From positions 87,543 to 151,542 of the forward strand of contig JANQSG010000015.1 of NCBI GenBank assembly GCA_028284185.1: 64,000 nucleotides of DNA, read 5' to 3'. The translations under genes and the position numbers were made by a program. Source of the stretch: Kangiella sp. Its GTDB lineage: Bacteria; Pseudomonadota; Gammaproteobacteria; Enterobacterales; Kangiellaceae. Positions 1-9,380 of this stretch are shown piece after piece. Position 1 is the stretch's first letter. Each line of letters begins with the position of its first letter. The notes under the pieces are model-generated. The model did not search any database. It worked only from the letters and a program-made list of their open reading frames with translations, and was not told the origin of the DNA.

Positions 1-542
1 ACGGATGATTTACGACCCATTTCAATATCATCCACGATGCGTCTGGCTTGCAGAGTGTCAGCTTCTGACAATTGCACAATCAATTGTTCGGCTTTTAATA
101 ACTGCGAAGTATCCGTCATTTTAACCAGTTGCACCATTTTATAGTCGCCGCCTGCCGCATGACCATAGGTCAAAAACCAGGAGTAACTTAAACAATAAAT
201 CGAGGTAATAATTAACCCTGGCAGTATGGTCAGGAAAAGATTGGGAGTGCCATTAATAAGGTGACCACCAATCACAAAGCCGTAAACCACTAGCATGTTG
301 GTAATAACCGCCATTAAAAAGCGTTTCAGATTATCTTCTGACAATCTCACCATAAACTCCATAATGGCGCTGCCAACCAGAGTAAAGACAAAACTCAGGC
401 TACCTTGTACCCAGGCGGCGCGCATGGCGATATAGTGACCTTCATTATAGTTGGCGAGATAGGCCCAAATCCCAAAGCCAAAAAAGGCGGCTATGGCAGA
501 AATGGTGACTCTTAGCACTGGATTTTGCGGGATTATGCGCAT
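1..542 (-). CDS. Multipass membrane protein of unknown function (C-terminus outside window)
   Basis: An open frame runs leftward from an ATG at 542 and leaves the window at base 1, giving about 180 residues. The first 135 or so contain four hydrophobic stretches, near residues 8-28, 43-63, 76-96 and 103-125. A polar, helical tail rich in Leu, Gln and Glu follows. A GAAG element lies about 9 nt upstream of the ATG. I do not recognise a family. The gene is divergent from ruvB and 147 bp away. The tail suggests a cytoplasmic domain after a membrane anchor, but it is cut off, so no function is assigned. Confidence 0.7.
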   Translation of the reverse strand, partial: MRIIPQNPVLRVTISAIAAFFGFGIWAYLANYNEGHYIAMRAAWVQGSLSFVFTLVGSAIMEFMVRLSEDNLKRFLMAVITNMLVVYGFVIGGHLINGTPNLFLTILPGLIITSIYCLSYSWFLTYGHAAGGDYKMVQLVKMTDTSQLLKAEQLIVQLSEADTLQARRIVDDIEMGRKSS

Positions 543-689
543 GGGTTTAGCTTCTTTAAGTCATTATTTTTTATAGAGAATACCTAAATCTGACGAAATA
601 TGGAAATCCTGGGAAATCTGGCGTCAGGCGTTTCATCTAGTGCCAAGCCTTGATAGACTTAGAGCTCATTAGAAAAGACCAATTAAAGC

Positions 690-1709
690 ATGATTGAGCA
701 CGATAGAATCATTAATCCGAATGAAATAGCTGATGAAGATCATTTTGATCGAGCTATTCGGCCAACCAGCCTTGATGAATACGTGGGCCAGCATAAAGTT
801 CGTGAGCAGATGGAGATCTTTTTATCTGCTGCTAAAAAACGTAAAGAGGCGCTGGATCATGTACTGATTTTTGGTCCGCCAGGTTTGGGTAAAACCACTT
901 TAGCCAATATTATTGCCAATGAAATGGGGGTTGCTATTAAGCATACTTCAGGGCCGGTTCTGGAAAAAGCGGGTGATTTAGCTGCCATGCTGACCAATCT
1001 TGAGCCGCATGATGTGTTGTTTATTGATGAGATCCACCGTTTAAGTCCACATATTGAAGAAGTCTTATATCCGGCAATGGAGGACTATCAGTTGGATATT
1101 ATGATTGGTGAAGGCCCTGCCGCACGTTCCATTAAGCTGGATCTACCGCCTTTTACTTTGGTTGGCGCTACCACTCGGGCTGGTTCATTGACCTCGCCAT
1201 TGCGTGATCGCTTTGGCATAGTGCAACGTCTGGAATTTTATAATCTCAAAGATTTGACCCATATAGTACAGCGTGCCGGCGGCATTTTGGGTCTTAGTAT
1301 GGATGAAACCGGTGCACAGGAAATTGCCCGGCGCTCAAGAGGCACGCCCAGAATTGCTAACCGTTTACTGCGGCGGGTGCGTGATTATGCGGAAATTAAG
1401 GCCGATGGAGATATTAATCAAGGCATTGCCAGCCGTGCTTTGGATATGCTGGATGTGGACGATAAAGGATTCGATATGATGGACCGAAAATTGCTGCTGA
1501 CCATTATTGAAAAGTTTGCTGGTGGCCCAGTGGGGCTGGATACTTTGGCAGCAGCGATTGGCGAAGAACGCGATACAATTGATGATGTGTTAGAACCATT
1601 TTTGATTCAGCAAGGCTTTATTCAGCGTACGCCCAGAGGCAGAATGGCAACTAAACTGGCCTACCAGCATTTTGATATTATTCCCGGTGATGGAGATTTG
1701 TTTGATTGA
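690..1709 (+). CDS. ruvB: Holliday junction branch migration helicase RuvB
   Basis: RuvB is the AAA+ hexameric motor that, with RuvA, drives branch migration of Holliday junctions before RuvC cleavage. Visible motifs are Walker [10 protein letters not shown] at residues 62-70, Walker B/DEIH at 113-116, sensor 1 GATTRAG near 160, and a C-terminal winged-helix region ending in the usual TPRGR element. The 339-residue length is normal. ruvC and ruvA, which often lie directly upstream, are absent here, and the next gene upstream is divergent. No clear LexA box was seen in the 147-bp gap. Confidence 0.97.
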   Translation: MIEHDRIINPNEIADEDHFDRAIRPTSLDEYVGQHKVREQMEIFLSAAKKRKEALDHVLIFGPPGLGKTTLANIIANEMGVAIKHTSGPVLEKAGDLAAMLTNLEPHDVLFIDEIHRLSPHIEEVLYPAMEDYQLDIMIGEGPAARSIKLDLPPFTLVGATTRAGSLTSPLRDRFGIVQRLEFYNLKDLTHIVQRAGGILGLSMDETGAQEIARRSRGTPRIANRLLRRVRDYAEIKADGDINQGIASRALDMLDVDDKGFDMMDRKLLLTIIEKFAGGPVGLDTLAAAIGEERDTIDDVLEPFLIQQGFIQRTPRGRMATKLAYQHFDIIPGDGDLFD

Positions 1710-1777
1710 TTTTTGTCAAACAGATCCTTGAGACAAAAATTAACACTATTTACAAATCTATACGTTAAATTATTATT

Positions 1778-2206
1778 ATGAATGATATAAAAAGACCTGA
1801 ATTTATTTTGCCGATTCGAGTCTATTATGAAGATACGGATGTGGCTGGCGTGGTTTATTATGCCAATTATTTGAAGTTTTATGAGCGGGCGCGCACAGAG
1901 TGGCTGCGTTCTCTCGGTTATGATCAGGACGTTTTAATTGAGCAGGGGCTGGCGTTTGCGGTAGCTCATGTGGATGCGCGTTATTACGCGCCAGCTCGCT
2001 TTAACGATAAATTAATGGTTAAAACACAAATAGAAAAATCGCGTCGAGCCAGTGTGATCTTTAAACAAGAGATCATCACTGATGATGACGAACAAACCGT
2101 TTTAAATAAAGCTACTATTAAAGTAGCCTGCGTCGATTTAAAAAGTATGCAGCCGAAATCGATGCCACAATATTTAGTAGAGGAGATTGCCAGTGACTGG
2201 TGCTGA
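1778..2206 (+). CDS. ybgC: Acyl-CoA thioesterase YbgC, first gene of the tol-pal cluster
   Basis: YbgC is a hotdog-fold (4-hydroxybenzoyl-CoA thioesterase type) enzyme that is a standard first gene of tol-pal operons. The N-terminus carries the family motif YYEDTDVAGVVYYANYLKFY, with the catalytic Asp in EDTD and the following helix of the hotdog fold. The 142-residue length is usual. The gene overlaps tolQ by 14 nt, so the two are probably translationally coupled. The physiological substrate is not evident from sequence. Confidence 0.95.
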   Translation: MNDIKRPEFILPIRVYYEDTDVAGVVYYANYLKFYERARTEWLRSLGYDQDVLIEQGLAFAVAHVDARYYAPARFNDKLMVKTQIEKSRRASVIFKQEIITDDDEQTVLNKATIKVACVDLKSMQPKSMPQYLVEEIASDWC

Positions 2207-2882
2207 AATGTCAATTGCTGATTTAATTTTAAAAGCAAGTTTGGTGGTGCAAGCCATTATGGCTTTATTGCTGTTAATTTCGGTGGTTTCCTGGGCCATG
2301 ATTTTTCAACGCTCAGCGGTATTAAATTTTGCTGCGCGCAATGGCAGGAAATTTGAAGATAAATTCTGGTCTGGCATTGACTTGGGTAAATTGTTTTCTG
2401 ATCTAAACCAAAGGGTCAAACCTACTTCTGGCTTGGAATCCTTATTCCAGTCGGGTTATCGCGAATTTATGCGCTTGCGTTCACAGCAAGGCACTTCACC
2501 TGATGCGGTGATGGATGGTACTCACAGAGCCATGCGTGTATCCCATAGCCGTGAAATTGAAAAGCTGGAAAGAAATTTATCCTTTCTGGCAACGGTCGGT
2601 TCGGTCACCCCTTATATCGGTCTTTTTGGTACCGTTTGGGGCATTATGAATTCTTTTATTGCATTGGGTTCAGTTAAACAAGCGACCCTGGCTATGGTGG
2701 CACCAGGAATTGCCGAAGCCTTGATTGCAACAGCTATGGGTTTGTTTGCGGCAATTCCAGCGGTGATCGCCTATAACCGCTTTACCAATCGCTTGCAACG
2801 CATTGAAACTCAATACGAAAATTTTCTGGAAGAGTTTTCCGGTGTGTTACACCGTAAAGCACATAGCAGTAAGAAAGGCTAA
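2193..2882 (+). CDS. tolQ: Tol-Pal proton channel subunit TolQ
   Basis: TolQ is the MotA/ExbB-family inner-membrane protein that forms a proton channel with TolR and energises TolA. It has an N-terminal membrane helix near residues 15-38 and two more near 135-155 and 170-192; the Gly-rich segment VTPYIGLFGTVWG precedes the second. I chose the GTG at 2193 because AGGAG at 2181-2185 lies 7 nt upstream and VTGAEMSIADLILKASL resembles the TolQ N-terminus. A TTG at 2187 and an ATG at 2208 are alternatives. The start lies inside the end of ybgC. Confidence 0.95.
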   Translation: MTGAEMSIADLILKASLVVQAIMALLLLISVVSWAMIFQRSAVLNFAARNGRKFEDKFWSGIDLGKLFSDLNQRVKPTSGLESLFQSGYREFMRLRSQQGTSPDAVMDGTHRAMRVSHSREIEKLERNLSFLATVGSVTPYIGLFGTVWGIMNSFIALGSVKQATLAMVAPGIAEALIATAMGLFAAIPAVIAYNRFTNRLQRIETQYENFLEEFSGVLHRKAHSSKKG

Positions 2883-2907
2883 TAGCAATGGCTAATGAGG
2901 AGTTGTT

Positions 2908-3330
2908 ATGGCTCAATTAATCCGTCGCGCAAGGCGCAGGCCAAAAGCAGAAATTAACGTAGTACCGTACATTGATGTGATGCTGGTATTAATGGTGATC
3001 CTGATGATTACCGCCACCGCCATTACCGCCGGGGTGGAAGTGGATTTACCCAATGCTGCGGCGCCACCCTCAGAAGCCACCTATGAAAATTCAATGATTT
3101 TGCAGGTGACTCCTGACGGTGAATATAAATTTGCCGATGATGAAGTCACTTACGATCTGGATGACATTGTGGATTTAGTGAAAGCGCGTTTAGAGCAAAA
3201 GCCCGAGCTGCTGGTATTGGTTGGCGGTGATAAAGGAGCTGATTACGGTAAGGTGGTTGAACTCCTAAGCATGATGAATGAAGTGGCTGGCGTTGAAAAA
3301 GTCAGTTTAATGACGAATCCAGTGAAGTGA
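2908..3330 (+). CDS. tolR: Tol-Pal channel subunit TolR
   Basis: TolR is an ExbD-family protein with one membrane helix and a periplasmic domain, and is the partner of TolQ. The helix spans about residues 20-42. It contains Asp23 in PYIDVMLVLM, the position known in this family to take part in proton translocation. The 140-residue length is normal. A GAGGAG ribosome-binding site precedes the ATG. The gene lies 25 bp after tolQ and 37 bp before tolA in one operon. Confidence 0.95.
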   Translation: MAQLIRRARRRPKAEINVVPYIDVMLVLMVILMITATAITAGVEVDLPNAAAPPSEATYENSMILQVTPDGEYKFADDEVTYDLDDIVDLVKARLEQKPELLVLVGGDKGADYGKVVELLSMMNEVAGVEKVSLMTNPVK

Positions 3331-3367
3331 TAATGAAGCAAAAGTTTAAAGCAAAAGGTTAATCGTT

Positions 3368-4258
3368 TTGTCATATAAAAAGAATATAGTACCGATTACT
3401 TTAGCTGTATTGCTGCATTTGGCCATCATAGCGGCTTTATTGTGGAATTTTGCTTTTGTGCATGATGATTCAAAAAAGCAGTTTGTGGATGCACCGGTAA
3501 AAGCAAGATTGGTTACTGCACCGGAAACACCAAAAAAAGATGCTAGCAGTTTGAAAAAGCGTCAACAAAAGCAACGAGAGCTTGAAGAGGCCAAGAAAAA
3601 GCTGGAGCAAAAAAAGCTTGAAGAGCAGCGCCAGCAAGAGCAAGAAAAATTAGAGCAGCAGAAACAGCTTGAACGTGAAAAACAACTTGAACAAGAACGA
3701 AAAGTTGCAGAACAGAAAAAACTGGATGAACAAAAAAAAGCTGAAGTAAAGAAAAAAAGATTAGCAGAAGAAGCTGAAAAGAAACGTAAAGCTGAGCAAG
3801 AGCGCCAGAAAAAAGAAGCCGAAAAGAAGCGTTTGGCTGAAGAAAAACGCAAAAAAGCGGAAGCCGCACGTAAAAAACGTGAAGCAGAAGCACGAAAGCG
3901 TAGAGAATTAGAGGAACAATTAGCCAATCTTGATGACGAACTGTTTGAAGCTGATAAAGGTGATGTGCGCCAAAGTCAGGTGATGAATGAGGTTGAGAAA
4001 ATAAAGGCTGCTATTGGTGCGAAAATACGCCGGAACTGGTTTAAGCCAGGTTCTGAAGGTTCTTGCAGTGTTGCTATTCAAATGGGGCCAGGCGGTGTTT
4101 TGCTCGGTACTAGTGATAACGGTGGAGATTTTGATTATTGTGAATCAGGTATTTTAGCCATACAAAAGTCAGCCCCTTTCCCATCTTCTGATGATCCAGA
4201 AGTGATGCAACAGTTAAAAGACATTACCATCACTTTTGATCCTAGTTTTAAGCAATAG
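3368..4258 (+). CDS. tolA: Tol-Pal energy transducer TolA
   Basis: TolA is anchored in the inner membrane and reaches across the periplasm to Pal and TolB. Residues 8-28 form the membrane anchor, which includes the His expected in this helix. Residues about 55-190 are a long Lys/Glu/Gln/Ala-rich helical repeat (domain II). Residues about 200-296 form domain III with a Cys pair (GSCSVAIQ and YCESGIL). At 296 residues it is shorter than E. coli TolA, with most of the loss in the repeat. The only sensible start is TTG at 3368, with AAAAGG about 9 nt upstream. Confidence 0.92.
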   Translation: MSYKKNIVPITLAVLLHLAIIAALLWNFAFVHDDSKKQFVDAPVKARLVTAPETPKKDASSLKKRQQKQRELEEAKKKLEQKKLEEQRQQEQEKLEQQKQLEREKQLEQERKVAEQKKLDEQKKAEVKKKRLAEEAEKKRKAEQERQKKEAEKKRLAEEKRKKAEAARKKREAEARKRRELEEQLANLDDELFEADKGDVRQSQVMNEVEKIKAAIGAKIRRNWFKPGSEGSCSVAIQMGPGGVLLGTSDNGGDFDYCESGILAIQKSAPFPSSDDPEVMQQLKDITITFDPSFKQ

Positions 4259-4284
4259 CAATGACTATTGGAGTTATAAGTAAT

Positions 4285-5643
4285 ATGAAAAATGTATTAA
4301 TGGGATTTTTAATGGTTTTGAGTCTGGTTTCCTTTAACTCTCGAGCCGAAATAGAAATTGTGATCACGGAAGGGCGTGATGATGCGCGCCCTATTGCCAT
4401 TGTGCCTTTTGCCTTTGAATCAGACAGTTTAGTGGTCGCTCCGCCATTTGATTTTGCCAAAATTATTGCTGACGATTTGGCACGTTCGGGTAAATTTAAA
4501 CCGACTGCTATTAGCGATTTACCACAAAGGCCAGCAACTGTTGATCAAGTGGACTTGAGTGTGTGGAAGCAGTTAAGTGTGGATGCGGTAGTTTATGGCA
4601 TGGTGCGTGAGAAAAGCCCAGGAACTTATCAAGTTTCTTACGATTTGATTGATCCTTTTAATGATAAAGCGATTTTTGATTCGGATATTGAACAAGGTTC
4701 TTACCCATTAATTCCTCAATCGCAGCATTTAATGTTGTTAAAGGATAAAATTATCGGAGAAAATAATTTCCGCTGGAATGCGCATGTGGCTGCCGATGAA
4801 ATTTATGAAGCCCTAACTGGTGAGCGTGGCGCTTTTGCTACTCAAATAGCTTATGTGGAAGTGGATCGTTCCAAAGCCAATCCTTATCAGTTGTTTGTGG
4901 CGGATAGTGATGGTTATGGTGCGCAGCGTATTTTTTCATCGCGTCGCCCGATTATGTCGCCAGCCTGGTCACCCGATGGTAACCAATTGGCTTACGTCAG
5001 TTTTGAAAATGGTCGCTCGGAAATTATTTTGCAGGATCTAGCTCAAGCCCAACGTAACACTTTAGCCAGTTATAAAGGCTTTAACAGTGCGCCGGCCTGG
5101 TCGCCGGATGGTTCCAAAATGGCGATGGTTCTATCAAAAGATGGCAACCCTGAAATCTATGTAATGGACTTAGCGACTCGTAATTTAAAACGTTTAACCC
5201 GACACTATGCTATTGATACGGAGCCTTCTTGGCATCCTAATGGACAGAGTCTAGTGTTTACTTCTGATCGTGGCGGCAGACCGCAAATTTATCAGGTATC
5301 GTTAAGTAATGGGGATGTAAAAAGAGTTACTTTTGAAGGGCGTTACAATGCTGGGGCAGAGTTTGCACCGGATGGTAATTCGATTGTAATGGTGCACCAG
5401 TCTAATGGTAACTTCCATTTGGCCACGCAGGATTTAGCCAATGGCAACATTAATATTTTGACCAAAACTAATTTGGATGAGTCTTTATCCATAGCGCCCA
5501 ATGGTAGTATGATTATTTATTCGACGGTTAATGGCCGACAAAAAGTTTTAAGTAGCATTTCGATGGATGGTCGATTTGGTACACCAATACCGAGTACTAC
5601 TGGTGAGGTTAAAGCGCCAGCTTGGTCACCTTTTTTGATGTAA
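4285..5643 (+). CDS. tolB: Tol-Pal periplasmic beta-propeller protein TolB
   Basis: TolB is a soluble periplasmic protein that binds Pal, the outer porins and TolA. It has a signal peptide, with a likely cut after SRA before EIEIV. An N-terminal alpha/beta domain follows, and then a six-bladed propeller with repeated [16 protein letters not shown] and EPSWHPNG motifs. I placed the start at ATG 4285 because it gives a compact signal peptide and has GGAG at 4270-4273. An in-frame ATG at 4261, 2 nt after the tolA stop, would add eight residues. Confidence 0.94.
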   Translation: MKNVLMGFLMVLSLVSFNSRAEIEIVITEGRDDARPIAIVPFAFESDSLVVAPPFDFAKIIADDLARSGKFKPTAISDLPQRPATVDQVDLSVWKQLSVDAVVYGMVREKSPGTYQVSYDLIDPFNDKAIFDSDIEQGSYPLIPQSQHLMLLKDKIIGENNFRWNAHVAADEIYEALTGERGAFATQIAYVEVDRSKANPYQLFVADSDGYGAQRIFSSRRPIMSPAWSPDGNQLAYVSFENGRSEIILQDLAQAQRNTLASYKGFNSAPAWSPDGSKMAMVLSKDGNPEIYVMDLATRNLKRLTRHYAIDTEPSWHPNGQSLVFTSDRGGRPQIYQVSLSNGDVKRVTFEGRYNAGAEFAPDGNSIVMVHQSNGNFHLATQDLANGNINILTKTNLDESLSIAPNGSMIIYSTVNGRQKVLSSISMDGRFGTPIPSTTGEVKAPAWSPFLM

Positions 5644-5705
5644 GTTTTGTGTAATATAGGCTGACATAGCTCAAAAAATTTAAAATTAATCTTAGGAGAG
5701 AAACA

Positions 5706-6230
5706 ATGAAACATTTAATAAAACTTATTACTTTGGCACTTTTTGCTTTAGTAATTTCGGCTTGTAGCACTACTAAACCAAGCGAGTCAATTGATGAGCC
5801 TGTGGTTGAGACAGGGCCAACCGCTGAAGAATTAGAGCGTCAGCGTGCTGCCGAAGAAGCGCGTCGCCGTGCAGAAGCTGAAGCGGCTCGTATTCAGGCT
5901 TTATTGGATAGCAATGTGGTTTATTTTGGTTATGATCAGGACGTTTTGGATTCTGAATATACTGAAATGTTGCAATTACATGCGGATCGTATGGTTAAAG
6001 AAAATCGTTCAGTAACTTTAGAAGGCCATGCAGATGAGCGTGGTACGCCAGAATATAACCTGGCTTTGGGTGAGCGTCGTGCTAAGGCGGTAGCTCAATT
6101 GTTGCGTACTTTTGGCGTTTCGGATAGCCAGATTGAAGTAGTGAGCTTTGGTGAAGAATCACCGGCAATGGCTGGTCATGACGAAGCTTCCTGGGCTAAA
6201 AACCGTCGGGTCGAACTTAATTATAAGTAA
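5706..6230 (+). CDS. pal: Peptidoglycan-associated outer-membrane lipoprotein Pal
   Basis: Pal tethers the outer membrane to peptidoglycan and is cycled by TolB and TolA during division. A lipoprotein signal ends at Cys20 in the lipobox VISAC. A Glu/Arg/Ala-rich linker spans about residues 35-65. The C-terminal OmpA-type domain has the motif EGHADERGTPEYNLALGERR, which contains the diaminopimelate-binding Asp and Arg. The 174-residue length is typical. The gene lies 62 bp after tolB and 49 bp before cpoB. Confidence 0.96.
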   Translation: MKHLIKLITLALFALVISACSTTKPSESIDEPVVETGPTAEELERQRAAEEARRRAEAEAARIQALLDSNVVYFGYDQDVLDSEYTEMLQLHADRMVKENRSVTLEGHADERGTPEYNLALGERRAKAVAQLLRTFGVSDSQIEVVSFGEESPAMAGHDEASWAKNRRVELNYK

Positions 6231-6279
6231 CTCGTCCAAGTTTTGAGTAAGTGCTATATAGGACAAGAAGGTAATCCTG

Positions 6280-7005
6280 ATGAAATTTATCGATAAAACT
6301 GTTTTGGCTGTTGGTTTAACTTTGGCATCCGCTGGCTTAATGGCAGCCGCTCCGGTGGTTGATGCGCAAGATGCCAGGGCTCAGCAGCAGGCACGTTCAA
6401 GCCAGCAAAAGCAGTTGATTGCAGAGTTGGTATTGCAAATCAATCAGTTGCAGCAGGAAGTGCGTCAGTTGCGTGGTCAATTGGAAGAGCAGGATTACCG
6501 CATGCAGCAATTGGCTAAACAGCAAAGAGAGCTTTATCTTGACTTGGATCGGCGGATTCAGGCGGGAGTTACTGCTAGCGGAGCAAGTGCTGGTGAAAAT
6601 GTTGAACAAGCTGCTGGCGATCAAGTGGTTGCCAGTGAAGTACAGGCTGCTTATAACAAGGCTTTTACTCAATACAAAGACAAGAAATTTGCTTTTGCCA
6701 AAAGTTCTTTTAAAACCTTTCTAGCCAATTATCCAGAAGAAATTCTGGCATCCAATGCCCACTTTTGGTTAGGCCAGTTGCATTTAAAAGATAAAGAGTA
6801 TGAGCAAGCGGAAACTCAATTTAAGGCAGTTTATGAAGGTTTTCCTGGTGCTAATAAAACGGACGTAGCTATATTAAAACTGGGTCAGTTAGAAGAAGTT
6901 CGAGGAAATTCCAAAGCTGCAAAAGCTTATTATCAGAGAGTAGCTAAAGAATTTCCAGATACTACCGCTGGTAAATTAGCCAGGGCTAAGCTGGATACTT
7001 TATAA
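6280..7005 (+). CDS. cpoB: Cell division coordinator CpoB (YbgF)
   Basis: CpoB is a periplasmic TPR protein that links Tol-Pal constriction to PBP1B and LpoB peptidoglycan synthesis. A signal peptide ends near residue 23 (LMAAAP). A Gln/Leu-rich coiled coil at about residues 35-90 drives trimerisation in the family. The C-terminal half contains tandem TPR units (AYNKAFTQYKDKKFAFAKSS, HFWLGQLHLKDKEYEQA, AILKLGQLEEVRGNSKAAK). It is the last gene of the tol-pal operon and is followed at once by an intrinsic terminator. Confidence 0.93.
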   Translation: MKFIDKTVLAVGLTLASAGLMAAAPVVDAQDARAQQQARSSQQKQLIAELVLQINQLQQEVRQLRGQLEEQDYRMQQLAKQQRELYLDLDRRIQAGVTASGASAGENVEQAAGDQVVASEVQAAYNKAFTQYKDKKFAFAKSSFKTFLANYPEEILASNAHFWLGQLHLKDKEYEQAETQFKAVYEGFPGANKTDVAILKLGQLEEVRGNSKAAKAYYQRVAKEFPDTTAGKLARAKLDTL

Positions 7006-7023
7006 GTTAATGACTAGTAATAT

Positions 7024-7047
7024 AAAAGGCGCCTAGTGCGCCTTTTT
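7024..7047 (+). terminator. Rho-independent terminator of the tol-pal operon
   Basis: AAAAGGCGC at 7024-7032 pairs with GCGCCTTTT at 7038-7046 around a five-base CTAGT loop. The U tract follows directly. It lies 19 bp after the cpoB stop. Confidence 0.9.
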
Positions 7048-7049
7048 CT

Positions 7050-7079
7050 TTGTCTTCAATATGCTGAATCGACTATAAT
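7050..7079 (+). promoter_or_regulatory. Predicted sigma-70 promoter for queE-orf-queC
   Basis: TTGTCT (7050-7055) and a perfect TATAAT (7074-7079) are 18 bp apart. The -35 lies just after the tol-pal terminator stem. The predicted transcript start, near 7086, leaves a leader of about 37 nt before queE. Confidence 0.6.
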
Positions 7080-7122
7080 TCGCGCACTATTTCTTCAAAT
7101 CAAGAGTTATTGGCTATAAATT

Positions 7123-7764
7123 TTGAGCAAATTGCGTATTACTGAAATATTTTATTCCTTGCAAGGCGAAAGTTTAATGGTTGGTTTGCCAACAGTTTTT
7201 GTGCGCCTAACCGGTTGTCCACTACGTTGTGTCTATTGTGATACCGATTATGCTTTTGGTGGTGGAGAATGGATGACGTATGAGGAAATTCTAAATGAGA
7301 TTGCTCAATATGATTGTACCAATGTGTGTATTACTGGTGGCGAGCCTTTAGCCCAGCAGCGTGTTTTTGATTTTTTCACCCTGCTTTGCGATAAGGGTTA
7401 TCAAGTTTCTACTGAAACGGGTGGTGCTAATGATATAGCGCCGGTGGATAAAAGAGTGATGGTGGTGATGGATTTAAAAACCCCAGATTCACAAGAAATG
7501 GGTAAAAATCTTTATTCTAATATTGAGTATTTAAAGTCAACTGACCAAATTAAATTTGTGATTTGTAGTCGGAAAGATTTTGACTGGGCAAAAATGACGC
7601 TGGAACAATATAATTTAATAGATACATGTGAGGTTTTATTCTCACCAAGTTATGGTCAGGTGGAGTATCAAGATTTAGCGGAGTGGATATTAAAAGACAA
7701 ACTTCCTATTCGTATGCAAATCCAATTGCACAAGGTGATCTGGGGAGAAAAGACTGGTGTATAA
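7123..7764 (+). CDS. queE: 7-carboxy-7-deazaguanine synthase QueE
   Basis: QueE is a radical SAM enzyme that converts 6-carboxytetrahydropterin to 7-carboxy-7-deazaguanine for queuosine. The cluster-binding motif CPLRCVYC gives Cys32, Cys36 and Cys39. TGGEPLAQ matches the SAM-binding GGEP motif. The 213-residue length is normal. The only start that keeps the conserved N-terminus (RITEIFYSLQGES) is TTG at 7123, and no strong Shine-Dalgarno is visible. The 3' end overlaps the next frame by 8 nt. Confidence 0.95.
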   Translation: MSKLRITEIFYSLQGESLMVGLPTVFVRLTGCPLRCVYCDTDYAFGGGEWMTYEEILNEIAQYDCTNVCITGGEPLAQQRVFDFFTLLCDKGYQVSTETGGANDIAPVDKRVMVVMDLKTPDSQEMGKNLYSNIEYLKSTDQIKFVICSRKDFDWAKMTLEQYNLIDTCEVLFSPSYGQVEYQDLAEWILKDKLPIRMQIQLHKVIWGEKTGV

Positions 7765-8149
7765 TGAAGAAGAAATAGTAATAAATACGAAAGCTCAAAT
7801 TATGGATGTGCATATGGAGCTATTTCAGGAGTCACTAATAGTAGGCTTTATAAGCTCTTTTTTTTATTTTCTAGTGATTGCCTTCTTATTAGTAGCTACC
7901 TATAAACTGCATAAATATGCTGCTAATCGAGGCACCTTCTTAATGCTGATAAGTGCTAGACTTATTTTGCTAATATATGCCCTTATGACTGTTCTTGGTT
8001 TTGTTATAAATGCAGCTAAGGCAGGCAAAGCTATTTGGTATTTATTTCAACTTTTTGAGTTGCTTTTAGCTGCCTCATGGCTATTAGGCGCTTATGGGCT
8101 TTTAAGGTTTAGTTTGAATAAGTCTAAAGAGACTCGAACTGATGACTAA
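7757..8149 (+). CDS. Small four-helix membrane protein between queE and queC
   Basis: This 130-residue protein has hydrophobic stretches near residues 27-48, 61-83 and 92-115, and possibly one more. I recognise no family. It is clearly shorter than the YhhQ queuosine-precursor transporter. The GTG start at 7757 has GGGGAG 9 nt upstream, inside queE; ATGs at 7802 and 7814 are alternatives. It overlaps queE by 8 nt and queC by 8 nt, so all three genes should be translated together. A role linked to 7-deazaguanine precursors or uptake is possible, but only context supports it. Confidence 0.75.
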   Translation: MYNEEEIVINTKAQIMDVHMELFQESLIVGFISSFFYFLVIAFLLVATYKLHKYAANRGTFLMLISARLILLIYALMTVLGFVINAAKAGKAIWYLFQLFELLLAASWLLGAYGLLRFSLNKSKETRTDD

Positions 8150-8825
8150 AAAAGCAGTGGTTTTATTATCAGGTGGTTTAGACTCTACAACAGCGTTAGC
8201 AATAGCCAAAGAGCAAGGTTTTGAGTGCTACACCATGAGTTTTAATTATGGTCAGCGCAGTTTGGCAGAGCTTAATGCGGCTAAAAAAATATCCAAAACA
8301 TTCAATGCGATTAAACATATCGAAGTGAATTTAGATATGACGGAAATTGGTGGCTCAGCTCTAACCGACCATTCGATTGATGTTCCTGTTAATGAAGAAA
8401 TCGAACAACAAGAAGCTATTCCTATAACCTATGTTCCAGCCCGAAATACAGTTTTTCTATCAATAGCTTTAGGCTGGGCTGAAGTTTTAGAAGCTAGCCA
8501 TATTTTTGTTGGTGTTAATGCAGTGGACTATTCAGGTTATCCCGATTGTCGCCCTGAGTTTGTACAAGCTTTTGAAAGCATGGCAAATTTAGCCACAAAA
8601 GCAAGTGTTGAAGGCAATAAATTAACCATTGAAGCGCCGCTTATCAATATGACTAAAGAGCAGATCATCGCAGAAGGAATTCGATTAGGTGTCGATTACA
8701 GTCAAACCGTATCTTGCTATAAAGCAACTGACGATGGACTAGCATGTGGTGAGTGTGACTCCTGTATTCTGCGTTGCCAGGGATTTGCAGGTCAGGGGAT
8801 AGTTGATCCGACTCTTTATATCTAG
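8142..8825 (+). CDS. queC: 7-cyano-7-deazaguanine synthase QueC
   Basis: QueC converts 7-carboxy-7-deazaguanine to preQ0 using ATP and ammonia. The N-terminal PP-loop SGGLDSTT lies at residues 10-17. Near the C-terminus, CGECDSC and a following RC supply the zinc-binding cysteines. The 227-residue length is normal. The ATG at 8142 overlaps the end of the preceding membrane-protein gene. With queE it covers two of the preQ0 steps; queD and folE are not in this window. Confidence 0.96.
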   Translation: MTKKAVVLLSGGLDSTTALAIAKEQGFECYTMSFNYGQRSLAELNAAKKISKTFNAIKHIEVNLDMTEIGGSALTDHSIDVPVNEEIEQQEAIPITYVPARNTVFLSIALGWAEVLEASHIFVGVNAVDYSGYPDCRPEFVQAFESMANLATKASVEGNKLTIEAPLINMTKEQIIAEGIRLGVDYSQTVSCYKATDDGLACGECDSCILRCQGFAGQGIVDPTLYI

Positions 8826-8835
8826 CCTAAGTTCA

Positions 8836-8864
8836 TTGCCTAAATTCTAGGCTTTCTGTATAAT
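8836..8864 (+). promoter_or_regulatory. Predicted sigma-70 promoter of ndk
   Basis: TTGCCT (8836-8841) is followed after exactly 17 bp by a perfect TATAAT (8859-8864). The predicted start near 8871 places the hairpin at 8879-8898 inside the ndk leader. Confidence 0.65.
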
Positions 8865-8878
8865 TCCGCGCAATTTCT

Positions 8879-8905
8879 GGGTTAGCTATGGCTAGCCCTA
8901 TTTTC
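8879..8905 (+). terminator. Terminator-like hairpin in the queC-ndk gap
   Basis: GGGTTAGC (8879-8886) pairs with GCTAGCCC (8891-8898), with one G-U pair, around the loop TATG. TATTTTC follows. It could end queC transcripts. It also lies downstream of the best ndk promoter, so ndk transcripts would have to read through it. Confidence 0.6.
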
Positions 8906-8936
8906 TTGTGATTTATCTGATTAAACGGAGTCCGAA

Positions 8937-9368
8937 ATGGCTATCGAACGTACTTTTTCTATCGTTAAACCTGATGCAGTGGCGAAAAATGTCATTGGTG
9001 AAATCTACAGCCGTTTCGAGCGTGCTGGTCTGCGCATTGTTGCTTCTAAAATGATCCACTTGTCTCGCGAAAAAGCGGAAGGTTTCTACGCTGAGCACGC
9101 TGAGCGTCCATTCTTCGGTGCTTTAGTGGATTTTATGACTTCTGGCCCAGTGATGGTTCAAGTGTTAGAAGGCGAAAATGCCATCAAAGCTAACCGTGAA
9201 ATTATGGGTGCTACTAACCCAGCAGAAGCGTTACGTGGCACTATTCGTGCAGACTATGCGGTTTCAGTTGATGAAAATGCTGCGCATGGTTCGGATAGTC
9301 CTGAATCAGCAGAGCGTGAAATTAACTATTTCTTCAATGCAGATGAAATCTGCCCGCGCACTCGATAA
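8937..9368 (+). CDS. ndk: Nucleoside diphosphate kinase
   Basis: Ndk transfers the gamma phosphate between nucleoside triphosphates and diphosphates through a phosphohistidine. The start [12 protein letters not shown] and the active-site segment [15 protein letters not shown], with its catalytic His, are diagnostic. The 143-residue length is standard. The ATG at 8937 is preceded by a purine-rich AAACGGAG site. The gene stands alone, with a hairpin upstream and a repeat plus a strong terminator downstream. Confidence 0.97.
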   Translation: MAIERTFSIVKPDAVAKNVIGEIYSRFERAGLRIVASKMIHLSREKAEGFYAEHAERPFFGALVDFMTSGPVMVQVLEGENAIKANREIMGATNPAEALRGTIRADYAVSVDENAAHGSDSPESAEREINYFFNADEICPRTR

Positions 9369-9380
9369 AAACGGTTATTT

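Noticed and set aside
1710..1739. TTTTTGTC/GACAAAAA inverted repeat after ruvB as a terminator
   Set aside because: The stem is almost all A-T with the T run on the wrong side and a long loop. It lacks the GC-rich stem and 3' U tract of a terminator.
3543..3927. Long minus-strand frames opposite tolA
   Set aside because: They are Ser/Phe/Leu/Cys-rich mirror images of the Lys/Glu-rich TolA repeat and have no independent support.
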